Shown here: piece by piece, positions 7,807-13,737 of the stretch | Position numbering within the stretch: the stretch's first letter is position 1 | Layout of the letters: the number at the start of each line of letters is the position of its first letter | NCBI GenBank assembly: GCA_003221455.1 | Contig: QHRX01000019.1 | Span: forward strand, 1 to 33,918 | Direction: 5' to 3' | From: Candidatus Rokuibacteriota bacterium | Lineage (GTDB): Bacteria; Methylomirabilota; Methylomirabilia; Rokubacteriales; CSP1-6 | DNA length: 33,918 nt | Made by a program: the position numbers and the translations under genes | The notes under the pieces: generated by a model | Databases searched by the model: none | Told to the model about the DNA's origin: nothing | Seen by the model: only the letters and a program-made list of their open reading frames with translations

Positions 7807-8457
7807 ATGAAGATCGCCATCATCGGCGGCACCGGCAAGGAGGGCTCGGGCCTGGCCATCCGCTGGGCGCTCGCGGGCCACGACATCATCATCGGCTCGC
7901 GCGATCCGGAGCGCGCGAAGGCGCGGGCGGCCGAGCTCCGGCAGCGGACCGGCAAGATCCCGATCGTCGGCGCGGACAACCGCGAGGCGGCGGCGCTGGC
8001 CGGGGTCGTCGTGCTCGCGGTGCCGTGGACCGGGCTCGGCGAGACGCTGCCGCCTCTCCGCGAGGGGTGCCAGGGCAAGCTCGTCGTGAGCACGGTCGTG
8101 CCGCTCACGTTCGGCGGCCCGCGCCTCTTTACGCCTCCCACGGCCGGCTCGGCGGCCGAGGAGGCGCAGGCCCTCCTCGGCCCCGGGGCGCGCCTGGTCG
8201 CCGCCTTCCATCACATCGCGGCCCAGGAGCTCGCCGAGACCGACAGCGCCATCGACAGCGACCTGCTCCACTGCGGCGGCGACGCGGCGTCGAAGCAGAC
8301 CGTGACCGACCTCGCCAAGAGCCTCGGTCTGCGCGCGATCGACGTGGGGCCGCTGTCGAACGCAGCGCTACTCGAGGGCATCACGGCCGTCCTGGCGACG
8401 ATCAACCGTCGCTACCGGCTCAAGAACTCGGGCATCCGGATCACCGGCCTCGAGTAG
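7807..8457 (+). CDS. npdG: F420-dependent NADP reductase (NADPH:F420 oxidoreductase)
   Basis: 216 residues starting MKIAIIGGTGKEGSGLAIRW. This Rossmann-fold enzyme exchanges hydride between F420 and NADP, supplying F420H2 to the LLM and PPOX enzymes encoded at the start of the operon. Visible are the GGTGKEGSGLA dinucleotide loop, IIIGSRDPERAKARA with the SR pair expected for the NADP phosphate, and VLAVPWTGL. It resembles archaeal Fno and actinobacterial Fgd-linked NpdG. ATG 7807 is chosen on homology; a GTG at 7798 would give a 4-nt overlap with the cofE stop. It is the last gene of the operon. Confidence 0.92.
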   Translation: MKIAIIGGTGKEGSGLAIRWALAGHDIIIGSRDPERAKARAAELRQRTGKIPIVGADNREAAALAGVVVLAVPWTGLGETLPPLREGCQGKLVVSTVVPLTFGGPRLFTPPTAGSAAEEAQALLGPGARLVAAFHHIAAQELAETDSAIDSDLLHCGGDAASKQTVTDLAKSLGLRAIDVGPLSNAALLEGITAVLATINRRYRLKNSGIRITGLE

Positions 8458-8471
8458 GATGGCCAGACGCG

Positions 8472-8484
8472 GCCCCGGCGGGGC
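8472..8484 (+). terminator. weak hairpin after npdG
   Basis: GCCCC-GGC-GGGGC at 8472-8484, 15 nt past the npdG stop. It could aid termination of the F420 operon, but there is no T-tract and short GC hairpins are common by chance in DNA of this composition. Confidence 0.25.
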
Positions 8485-8573
8485 AACGAGGTCCGGCCCC
8501 GCGGCCGCCGCGCGGCTCCGGCGAGCGCGCCGGGGGGCGAGGCCCGCGCTCAGCGGACCGCTCCCAGCCGGGG

Positions 8574-8603
8574 TTGGGCCGCGCGGCCCTTGGCGGGTAT
8601 CGT
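8574..8603 (+). promoter_or_regulatory. putative promoter of the TPR gene
   Basis: TTGGGC (8574-8579), an 18-nt spacer and TATCGT (8598-8603) precede the ATG at 8611 by 7 nt. Each box is a 4/6-type match. The geometry implies a transcript that begins at the start codon. Confidence 0.35.
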
Positions 8604-8610
8604 AGAGACG

Positions 8611-9864
8611 ATGTCTCGAGTCAGGCAGCGGGAGGCGGAGGCCCTGTTCCCGATGGCGACCTGCCTCCTACCGGTCCCCGCCTCCGACCCCGCCGATCGG
8701 GGCCGCGCGCTCCTCGAGCGAGGCGAGCTCGAGGCCGCCGAGACGGCGCTGCAGGAGGCGGCTCGACTCGATCCCCGCGGCGCCGGCCACCGGCACAACC
8801 TCGGCGTCGCGCTGGACCGGCAGGCCAAGTACGCGGCGGCCGCGGCGGCGTTTCGCGAGGCGACCCGGCTCGCGCCGGACGCCCTGGCCTCCCACCTGGC
8901 CCTGGCCCTCGTGTCGAGGCGGCGGGCCCTCTGGTCCGAGGAGGCGGCGGCGTACCGCGCAGCCGCCCGGCTGAGACCCGAGGACGTGCACCTCCTCGCC
9001 GAGCTCGCGCGGGCGCTGAGCGCCGACGGGCGCTTCGCCGACGCGATCCCGGCGCTCCAGCGAGCCGTCGGCCTCGCGGCCGACCAGGCGGACCTCCGGC
9101 TCGAGCTCGGAATCGCGCTCGGCCGGCACGGCCGGCACCTGGAGGCCGAGGCCCACCTCCGGGAGGCGATCCGCCTCGATGTCGACAACGTGGTCGCCCA
9201 CGCCAACCTCGCGCTGAGCCTCGGCCGCCAGGCCCGGTACCGGGAGGCGGAGCAGGCCTACCGGGAGGCGATTCGGCTCGACCCGCTGAGCGCCCGCCTG
9301 CACCGGGGCCTCGGGGTGACGTACTTCTTCGAGGGCGACTACGCCCGCGCGGAGGCGGCGTTCCGGGAGGCCGTCCGGATGCGCCCCAACTACGTCACGG
9401 CCCACATCGATCTCGGCGACCTCCTCAACGAGCGCGGTCGTCACGCCGAGGCGACCGCGGCGTTTCGCGAGGCGATGCGCCTGAATCCGCGGAGCGCCCC
9501 GGCCGCCCGCGGTCTTGGCAGCGCACTCGTCTCCCAGAACCTCTTCGCCGAGGCCGAAGCCGCCTACCGCGAGGCGCTCCGCCTCAAGCCGGACGACTCC
9601 CGGAGCCACTTTGCGTTCTGGGACGTTCTGGAAAAGCAGGGCAAGTACGCCGAGGCGACGGCCGCGTACCGCGCGGCGATCGCCGTCAAGCCGGACCTCG
9701 CGGAGGCCCACGCCCGCCTCGGGCGGGCGCTCTACAGGATCGGCCAGTTCGGCGAGGCGGCCCGAGCCTACCGCGAGGCGCTCCGGCTCAACCCCGAGGA
9801 CGCCGACGCGCGAGCGGGCCTCGAGCGCGCGCAGGAGATGCAGCAGACCGCCACCGGACGGTGA
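8611..9864 (+). CDS. tetratricopeptide-repeat protein
   Basis: 417 residues made almost entirely of about 11 TPR units with a 34-residue period. The second-helix motif recurs as AEAHLREAIRLDVD, AEQAYREAIRLDPL, AEAAFREAVRMRPN, AEAAYREALRLKPD and AARAYREALRLNPE. TPR solenoids are protein-protein scaffolds; nothing in the sequence shows the partner. I see no signal peptide, membrane helix or catalytic domain, so it is probably cytoplasmic. ATG 8611 is chosen for its spacing from a promoter-like sequence; an ATG 42 nt later is the alternative. It is a single-gene unit that meets the CopD-like gene tail to tail with a 12-nt gap. Confidence 0.88.
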   Translation: MSRVRQREAEALFPMATCLLPVPASDPADRGRALLERGELEAAETALQEAARLDPRGAGHRHNLGVALDRQAKYAAAAAAFREATRLAPDALASHLALALVSRRRALWSEEAAAYRAAARLRPEDVHLLAELARALSADGRFADAIPALQRAVGLAADQADLRLELGIALGRHGRHLEAEAHLREAIRLDVDNVVAHANLALSLGRQARYREAEQAYREAIRLDPLSARLHRGLGVTYFFEGDYARAEAAFREAVRMRPNYVTAHIDLGDLLNERGRHAEATAAFREAMRLNPRSAPAARGLGSALVSQNLFAEAEAAYREALRLKPDDSRSHFAFWDVLEKQGKYAEATAAYRAAIAVKPDLAEAHARLGRALYRIGQFGEAARAYREALRLNPEDADARAGLERAQEMQQTATGR

Positions 9865-9876
9865 CGGCCGCGCCGG

Positions 9877-10329
9877 TCACGGGGTGGCGTGGGCCAGGCG
9901 CGCTACGACGAGGCCCAAGTAGATCACCACGACCGCGAGCAGGAGCACGGCGTGGTCGAGCCAGGCGATCGCCCGGAGCGCCGCGAGCCCGCCCGGACCG
10001 AGGAGGCGCGGGACCTGGCCGAAGTCGCGCTGCGCCGCGAGCGAGATCATGGCCAGCACGAGGATGAACTTCCCGGCGAGAACGGTCCCCGCGCCGCGCT
10101 GCGCGCCCGGGGCGAGCGGGCCGAGCCCCGTGACGTTGTAGAGGCCGGTCAGCACGGTGAGCGCGGCGGCGCTCCAGGTCGTGCGGCGGCCGCGACGGGC
10201 GACCTCCGCGAACAGCCCCGGGTCACCTGCGCGTCGCGCCGCAGGAAGCAGCACGTGAGCCTGGTAGGCGAGGCCGCCGATCCAGACGGCCATCCCGACC
10301 AGGTGGAGGGCGATCGACACCAGGCGCAT
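9877..10329 (-). CDS. CopD-like integral membrane protein
   Basis: 150 residues with four predicted membrane helices: residues about 5-27 (IALHLVGMAVWIGGLAY), 50-70 (WSAAALTVLTGLYNVTGLG), 83-100 (VLAGKFILVLAMISLAA) and 120-145 (LDHAVLLLAVVVIYLGLVV). The N-terminal ALHLVGMAVWIGGLAY with conserved His and the W-x-G-G motif resembles CopD/DUF2269-type proteins, some of which take part in copper or haem handling. No copper gene is nearby. Its ATG overlaps the preceding HAD stop by 1 nt (TGATG), so it is the last gene of the tusA operon. Confidence 0.8.
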   Translation of the reverse strand: MRLVSIALHLVGMAVWIGGLAYQAHVLLPAARRAGDPGLFAEVARRGRRTTWSAAALTVLTGLYNVTGLGPLAPGAQRGAGTVLAGKFILVLAMISLAAQRDFGQVPRLLGPGGLAALRAIAWLDHAVLLLAVVVIYLGLVVARLAHATP

Positions 10330-11024
10330 CAGCAGACGAGGCGTGCCACGGCGGCCGGGACGTCGCCGAAGTCGCGGAAGACCAGGTCAGGCCCGCAGGC
10401 CCGAAGCTCGTCGAAGCCGTGCTGCCCCGTGGCCACCGCGACCGCGACCGCCCCACACGCCCGCGCGCACTCGACGTCGAGCGGCGTATCGCCGATGATG
10501 GTCAGCTGCGCCATGGACACGGGGGCGCCCGTGAGGCGTTCGACCCGGGCGGCGGCGATCGCGGGCAGCCGCGTACGGTCGGGGTCGTCGGAGCCGTAGG
10601 CGCCGACCCGGAAGTACGGCCAGAGCCCCGTCGGCCCGAGCTTGAGCCGCGCGCCGGTCTCGACGTTCCCCGTGAGCAGCCCGAGGAGCAGGTCGCCGCG
10701 CGCCCCGAGGGCCCGGACAAGCTCGGCCACGCCGGGCAGCGTCTCGACCCGGCTCCCGTCCCCTACCGCCTCCGCGAGCGCCACCGCGTACGCCGCGAGG
10801 CAGGCGGGCATGAGAGCCCGGATCCGGGCCGCGGCCACGCCCGCGGCCAGCATCAGGTCGCGGATGATGCGCGGGTCGGTCTTGCCGCGGAAGTCGTAGG
10901 TCTCGATCGGGCCCCGCGCACCGAAGGTCTCCTCGAGGGCTCGGCCGAGCGCCGAGCGTCCCGCCCCGCGCGCGGTGATGAGGGTGCCGTCAACGTCGAA
11001 GAGGAAGACCCGCGACGGGAGCAC
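10329..11024 (-). CDS. HAD-superfamily hydrolase, phosphoglycolate phosphatase-like
   Basis: 231 residues with GTG start at 11024 immediately after the desulfurase-homologue stop (TGAGTG). Motif I is FLFDVDGTLI with both catalytic Asp residues, motif II is GLLTGNVETG (Thr), and motif IV is TIIGDTPLDVECARACG. The helical cap between motifs I and II contains RGKTDPRIIRDLM, as in Gph-like phosphatases. Members hydrolyse small phosphoesters; the substrate is not determinable. It lies in an apparent operon with tusA and a degenerate desulfurase, without an obvious metabolic link. Confidence 0.88.
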   Translation of the reverse strand: MLPSRVFLFDVDGTLITARGAGRSALGRALEETFGARGPIETYDFRGKTDPRIIRDLMLAAGVAAARIRALMPACLAAYAVALAEAVGDGSRVETLPGVAELVRALGARGDLLLGLLTGNVETGARLKLGPTGLWPYFRVGAYGSDDPDRTRLPAIAAARVERLTGAPVSMAQLTIIGDTPLDVECARACGAVAVAVATGQHGFDELRACGPDLVFRDFGDVPAAVARLVC

Positions 11025-12248
11025 TCAGGCCGTCGGCGCGAGTCGTCGGAGCCGCTCCACCACCGACGGGAGGAGCTCGAGGAGGAGGTCGACCTCCGCC
11101 GCGGTCGTCCAGCGCCCGAGCGTAAAGCAGAGCGAGCCCTCGCGCTCCCCGGGGTCGCAGCCGATCGCGCGGAGCACGTGCGACGGCTCGCCGGTGCTGG
11201 CGGTACACGCCGAGCCCGACGAGGCCGCGATGCCGTGGAGGCCGAGGTCCATCAGAACGCTGTCGGCCTTCACGTGCCGCAGGACGAAGCTCGCGTGATG
11301 GGGCAGCCGCTCCCGCCCCGTGGCGCCGGTCAGGCGGGCGACCGGGACCGAGTCGAGCACGCCGCGGATCAGGCGGTCGCGGAGCGCCGCCAGCCGGTCC
11401 ATCTCCCGCGCCCGCTCGGCGCGGACGAAATCGGCCGCCACCGCCATTCCGACGATCCCCGGCAGGTTCTCCGTCCCCGCACGGAGCCCGCCCTCCTGGC
11501 CGCCGCCGACGATCAGCGGGGCGAGGCTGGCGGCGGACGGCCGGGCCCACAGGGCTCCCGCGCCCGGCGGCCCGTAGAGGTCGTTCGAGGAGAGCGTCAG
11601 AAGGTCGATCGCCTGCTCGTCGACGGAGAGCGGGAGGCGCCCGGCGGCCCCCACCGCGTCCACGTGGAAGGGCACGCCGCGCGCGCGGGCGGCGCGGCCG
11701 ATCTCGCGCAGCGGTTGGATCGTGCCGATCTCGCCGCTCGCCGCCTGGATCGACACGAGCGCGGTGTCCGGGCGGAGCGCGGCGGCCACGGCTTCGGAGT
11801 CGACCCGGCCCAGTTCGTCGACCGGGACCCAGCTGACCCCGTATCCGCGCTTCTCGAGGTCGCGGCAGGAGTTGACGACGGAGATGTGCTCGACCGCCGA
11901 CGTGACGATGTGGCGGCGCTCGCCGCTCCGGAGCGCGACGCCCTTGATGGCGAGGTTGTTGGCTTCGGTGGCGCTCGCCGTGAAGACGACGCCGGCCGCC
12001 GCCCCCCCGATCAGGCGCGCGACTTTGGCGCGCGCGGACTCGAGCGACGCCCGCGCCTCGAGCCCGACCGAGTGACCGGCGGACGGGTTGCCGATGCCGC
12101 CCTCGAGGAACGGACGCATGAGCGCGACCACGCGGGGATCGACGGGGGCGAACCCCCCGTAGTCCAAGTAGACGCGCGCGACCTCGCCGGGCGCCGGCTC
12201 GGCGCCACTAGCCGGTCTTGCGGACGAGGAAGCGGTAGACCGCGCCAT
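11025..12248 (-). CDS. NifS/IscS-family protein lacking the PLP lysine (cysteine desulfurase homologue)
   Basis: About 407 residues of class-V aminotransferase fold, closest to NifS/IscS. Conserved: SATEANNLAIKG (about 92-103), His121 in VEHISVVN, Asp197 in FHVDAVG, and the persulfide loop ASSGSACTAS with Cys348. The segment that should read S-S-H-K-x-Y-G-P, where the lysine binds PLP, reads S-S-N-D-L-Y-G-P: residue 223 is Asp (GAC at 11582-11580). The N-terminal DNAATTP motif is altered too (DYGGFAP), and NNEIG is SGEIG. An Archaeoglobus fulgidus IscS homologue with Asp at this site is known to lack desulfurase activity and may supply a cluster-ligating Cys. Start uncertain: ATG 12248 overlaps tusA by 41 nt and no later in-frame start precedes the conserved VYLDY. 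Confidence 0.88.
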   Translation of the reverse strand: MARSTASSSARPASGAEPAPGEVARVYLDYGGFAPVDPRVVALMRPFLEGGIGNPSAGHSVGLEARASLESARAKVARLIGGAAAGVVFTASATEANNLAIKGVALRSGERRHIVTSAVEHISVVNSCRDLEKRGYGVSWVPVDELGRVDSEAVAAALRPDTALVSIQAASGEIGTIQPLREIGRAARARGVPFHVDAVGAAGRLPLSVDEQAIDLLTLSSNDLYGPPGAGALWARPSAASLAPLIVGGGQEGGLRAGTENLPGIVGMAVAADFVRAERAREMDRLAALRDRLIRGVLDSVPVARLTGATGRERLPHHASFVLRHVKADSVLMDLGLHGIAASSGSACTASTGEPSHVLRAIGCDPGEREGSLCFTLGRWTTAAEVDLLLELLPSVVERLRRLAPTA

Positions 12249-12444
12249 CGCGGGTGGCCTCCAGTAGCTCATGACCGGTTCGCCTTGCCCAGCTCCGCAT
12301 GTCGGCCTCCGACGCGGGGTCGTCGGCGAGCACCTCAAGCGCCTGCCCGACCGCCATCTGCCGGATCGCCTCGCGGGTTCGGACGATCGGCATCGGGCAG
12401 AACAGCCCGACGCAGTCGATCCGCTTCGCCGGCGGCATCGGCAT
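12208..12444 (-). CDS. tusA: TusA-family sulfur carrier protein
   Basis: 78 residues. TusA-type proteins carry a persulfide on a conserved Cys and pass sulfur to tRNA-thiolation, molybdenum-cofactor or sulfur-oxidation enzymes. The signature is IDCVGLFCPMPIVRTREAI, giving Cys16 in the C-P-x-P motif, followed by the small two-layer fold LEVLADDPASEADMRSWARR. Cys11 is an additional cysteine nearby. ATG 12444 is chosen on homology; another ATG lies 39 nt upstream and one 6 nt downstream. It is the first gene of a four-gene minus-strand unit and overlaps the PLP-lysine-less desulfurase homologue, suggesting the two work together. Confidence 0.9.
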   Translation of the reverse strand: MPMPPAKRIDCVGLFCPMPIVRTREAIRQMAVGQALEVLADDPASEADMRSWARRTGHELLEATRDGAVYRFLVRKTG

Positions 12445-12454
12445 ACCACAGAAA

Positions 12455-12483
12455 TTTCTACACTGACCGGCGGCGCTCGGCAA
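12455..12483 (-). promoter_or_regulatory. putative promoter of the tusA operon
   Basis: On the minus strand TTGCCG (12483-12478), a 17-nt spacer and TAGAAA (12460-12455) precede the tusA ATG at 12444 by 10 nt. This is an AT-rich island in GC-rich DNA. The expected transcription start is within a few nucleotides of the start codon. Confidence 0.42.
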
Positions 12484-12883
12484 GCGCTCGTTTTTGCGAC
12501 GAAGGCGGACGCCGAGCGCCTATCTGCCGGAGCCGACCGAGCCGGCCGCGCAGAGGTCGAGCGAGAGGCGGCGGCCGTGGCGGGCAAGAGCGGGAGGCCA
12601 CGTCATCCGCGGTCTCCGGATCTGTCGGACGGGAGGGTGGGCCCGAGAGGGTCAGCCGAATCCACCCACCCCCACGTGGCACTGGACGCAACGGGGCGGG
12701 AGTAGGGGCCGCGGGAGCCCGCCCGCGGCCCCTTGACGCTCCGTCTACGCTCGGGCGAGTGGTTGGGGCTGACCCACAATGACGGAGGGCCGGAAATCCC
12801 GCGCCGTTCGGCTCGGCATTCCCAGAAGGCCCTGGGCGCGGTGCGGGACTACGTCACGCCCCCGCGGCGCACCCCGCGGTGAC
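12484..12883. other. gene-poor region with an 11-bp perfect hairpin
   Basis: No convincing gene in 400 nt; the open frames encode Arg/Pro-rich composition artefacts. The clearest structure is a perfect inverted repeat at 12705-12732: GGGGCCGCGGG, loop AGCCCG, CCCGCGGCCCC. It has no T-tract on either side. On the minus strand, just past it, a short frame reads RCVQCHVGVGGFG then stop (about 12695-12655), containing a c-type haem motif CxxCH, but it has an upstream in-frame stop (TAG at 12747-12745) and no start codon, so at most it is a gene remnant. Confidence 0.4.
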
Positions 12884-12907
12884 AGGGCCCGAGCCGTGCT
12901 GGGCCCT
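12884..12907 (-). terminator. hairpin terminator candidate after the DRR-motif gene
   Basis: Minus-strand RNA reads AGGGCCC, AGC-ACG-GCT-C, GGGCCCT: a 7-bp outer stem continued by AGC/GCT with one bulged C and a three-base loop. It begins 5 nt after the stop of the gene at 12912. There is no U-tract, so it is terminator-like rather than a canonical intrinsic terminator. Confidence 0.4.
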
Positions 12908-12911
12908 CGAG

Positions 12912-13256
12912 TCACCAGGACGGGCGATGGACGAGCGCCCAGCCATCGGAGCGGAGGCGCTCGCCGATCAGGAGACGATCGCGCCGTTCGCCCGATCGCC
13001 GCTCCGCGCCGACCCCGCGCGGCTCATGCCGCCGGTCGCCGTGCCGCCGATCGAGAATCACGCTGACACTTTCGGACCCCGCGAACGCCGCTCTCACGCA
13101 CCGACACAGCGTCGCGTCCGTGTTGGCAACGATGACGAGGAGCGGGACCGTCTGGACTGCCTCGGCCTCGGGGTATCCCCGAGGGATCGGACCTTCGCGC
13201 CGCGTGGCCGCGGCAGGCGCAAGAGGGAACTGCCGTGTCGGCTTCTGGGCCGGCAT
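12912..13256 (-). CDS. small protein with DRRxGDRR / ERRxGERR motifs, unknown function
   Basis: 114 residues from ATG 13256. A basic, disordered N-terminus (1-35) is followed by a hydrophobic strand and helix, VPLLVIVANTDATLCRCVRAAF (37-58), then SVSVILDRRHGDRRHEP (63-79) and GAERRSGERRDR (83-94). The beta-alpha-beta order recalls the start of a response-regulator receiver without its phospho-acceptor. From memory, small proteins ending in this duplicated D/E-RR-x-G-x-RR pattern recur in GC-rich environmental bacteria without assigned function. ATG 13256 is preferred over ATG 13301: it has AAAAGGGG 6 nt upstream, while 13301 falls inside a predicted leader stem. The gene has its own promoter and is divergent from the diguanylate cyclase gene. 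Confidence 0.68.
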   Translation of the reverse strand: MPAQKPTRQFPLAPAAATRREGPIPRGYPEAEAVQTVPLLVIVANTDATLCRCVRAAFAGSESVSVILDRRHGDRRHEPRGVGAERRSGERRDRLLIGERLRSDGWALVHRPSW

Positions 13257-13337
13257 CCGTCGCCCCTTTTCGCTTGGCTGCACGCCCACTGGGGCGGACA
13301 AGCGGCTACCGGCGGGGGCCGGTAGAGCGGTCGTAGG
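13257..13337 (-). promoter_or_regulatory. structured 5' leader of the DRR-motif gene (candidate cis-regulatory RNA)
   Basis: From the predicted start near 13337 the minus-strand RNA can form hairpin 1, CUACCGGC-CCCC-GCCGGUAG (13325-13306, 8 bp perfect), and hairpin 2, outer stem CGCUUG/CAAGCG (13304-13299 with 13276-13271) enclosing GCCC-CAGU-GGGC (13095+200, i.e. 13295-13284). The free tail AAAAGGGGCGACGG then holds the ribosome binding site. Alternatively CGCCCC (13296-13291) can pair with GGGGCG (13266-13261), breaking hairpin 2 and hiding that site. I do not recognise it as a known riboswitch class. Confidence 0.35.
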
Positions 13338-13344
13338 TCTATCT

Positions 13345-13374
13345 TTTGTACCGCGCGCGAGGGGATCAAGTCAA
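13345..13374 (-). promoter_or_regulatory. putative sigma70-type promoter of the DRR-motif gene
   Basis: Minus strand TTGACT (13374-13369, 5/6), an 18-nt spacer and TACAAA (13350-13345, 4/6). The AT-rich -10 stands out in its surroundings. It implies a transcription start near 13337 and an 80-nt leader. Confidence 0.45.
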
Positions 13375-13700
13375 GCGCACGAAGCATGGAGCGCCTCGCC
13401 GACGACGGCGAGCCTGCCGCACCACAGGCGCCCCGGGGTCCCGCCCCCTCTCCGTCCCGGAGCGAATCGCCCAGTCCCACGGGGCCGCCCGAGCCCGCGG
13501 GGGAGCCCGCCGGCGGCCCTGGTCGGGCTCGGCACCACCCGGCGTCGAGCGGAGGCCGCCCGGCTCGCGCCGCCGGAGGCGGCGGGCGGAGCGATTCCGG
13601 TCGCTGCCCGGGCCAGGTTCGCCGGCGACTCTCTGGCCTCGGCCCGGACGAGCGCCGGGCGAGGAGAGCAAGCGCCCGCGGCGGCGGGCGATTTCTCGCA
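13375..13700. other. intergenic region between two divergent promoters, no gene seen
   Basis: About 325 nt of extremely GC-rich DNA between the divergent promoters of the DRR-motif gene and the diguanylate cyclase gene. Frames are open on both strands only because AT-rich stop codons are rare; their products are Arg/Pro/Gly/Ala-rich without recognisable motifs. I see no clear operator repeat. Confidence 0.5.
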
Positions 13701-13730
13701 TTGACAGGGAGCGCGGCCAACAGAAATAAT
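13701..13730 (+). promoter_or_regulatory. strong sigma70-type promoter of the diguanylate cyclase operon
   Basis: Perfect -35 TTGACA at 13701-13706, 18-nt spacer, and AATAAT (5/6) at 13725-13730. The chosen ATG at 13738 is 7 nt beyond the -10, so the mRNA would begin at or beside the start codon. An in-frame ATG at 13729 lies inside the -10 itself and could not be in the transcript from this promoter. Confidence 0.55.
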
Positions 13731-13737
13731 GGTTTGC

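Noticed and set aside
8605-8617. GAGAC-GAT-GTCTC inverted repeat spanning the TPR gene start codon
   Set aside because: Only 5 bp with a 3-nt loop; expected by chance and not supported by other signals.
9877-10329. Interpreting the four-helix protein as a proven copper exporter component
   Set aside because: The CopD resemblance is limited to the fold and a His/Trp-Gly-Gly motif, and no copper genes are nearby.
12879-13325. Plus-strand 148-residue open frame opposite the DRR-motif gene
   Set aside because: No hydrophobic core or motif; the minus-strand frame has a strand-helix-strand pattern, SD site, promoter and terminator-like hairpin.
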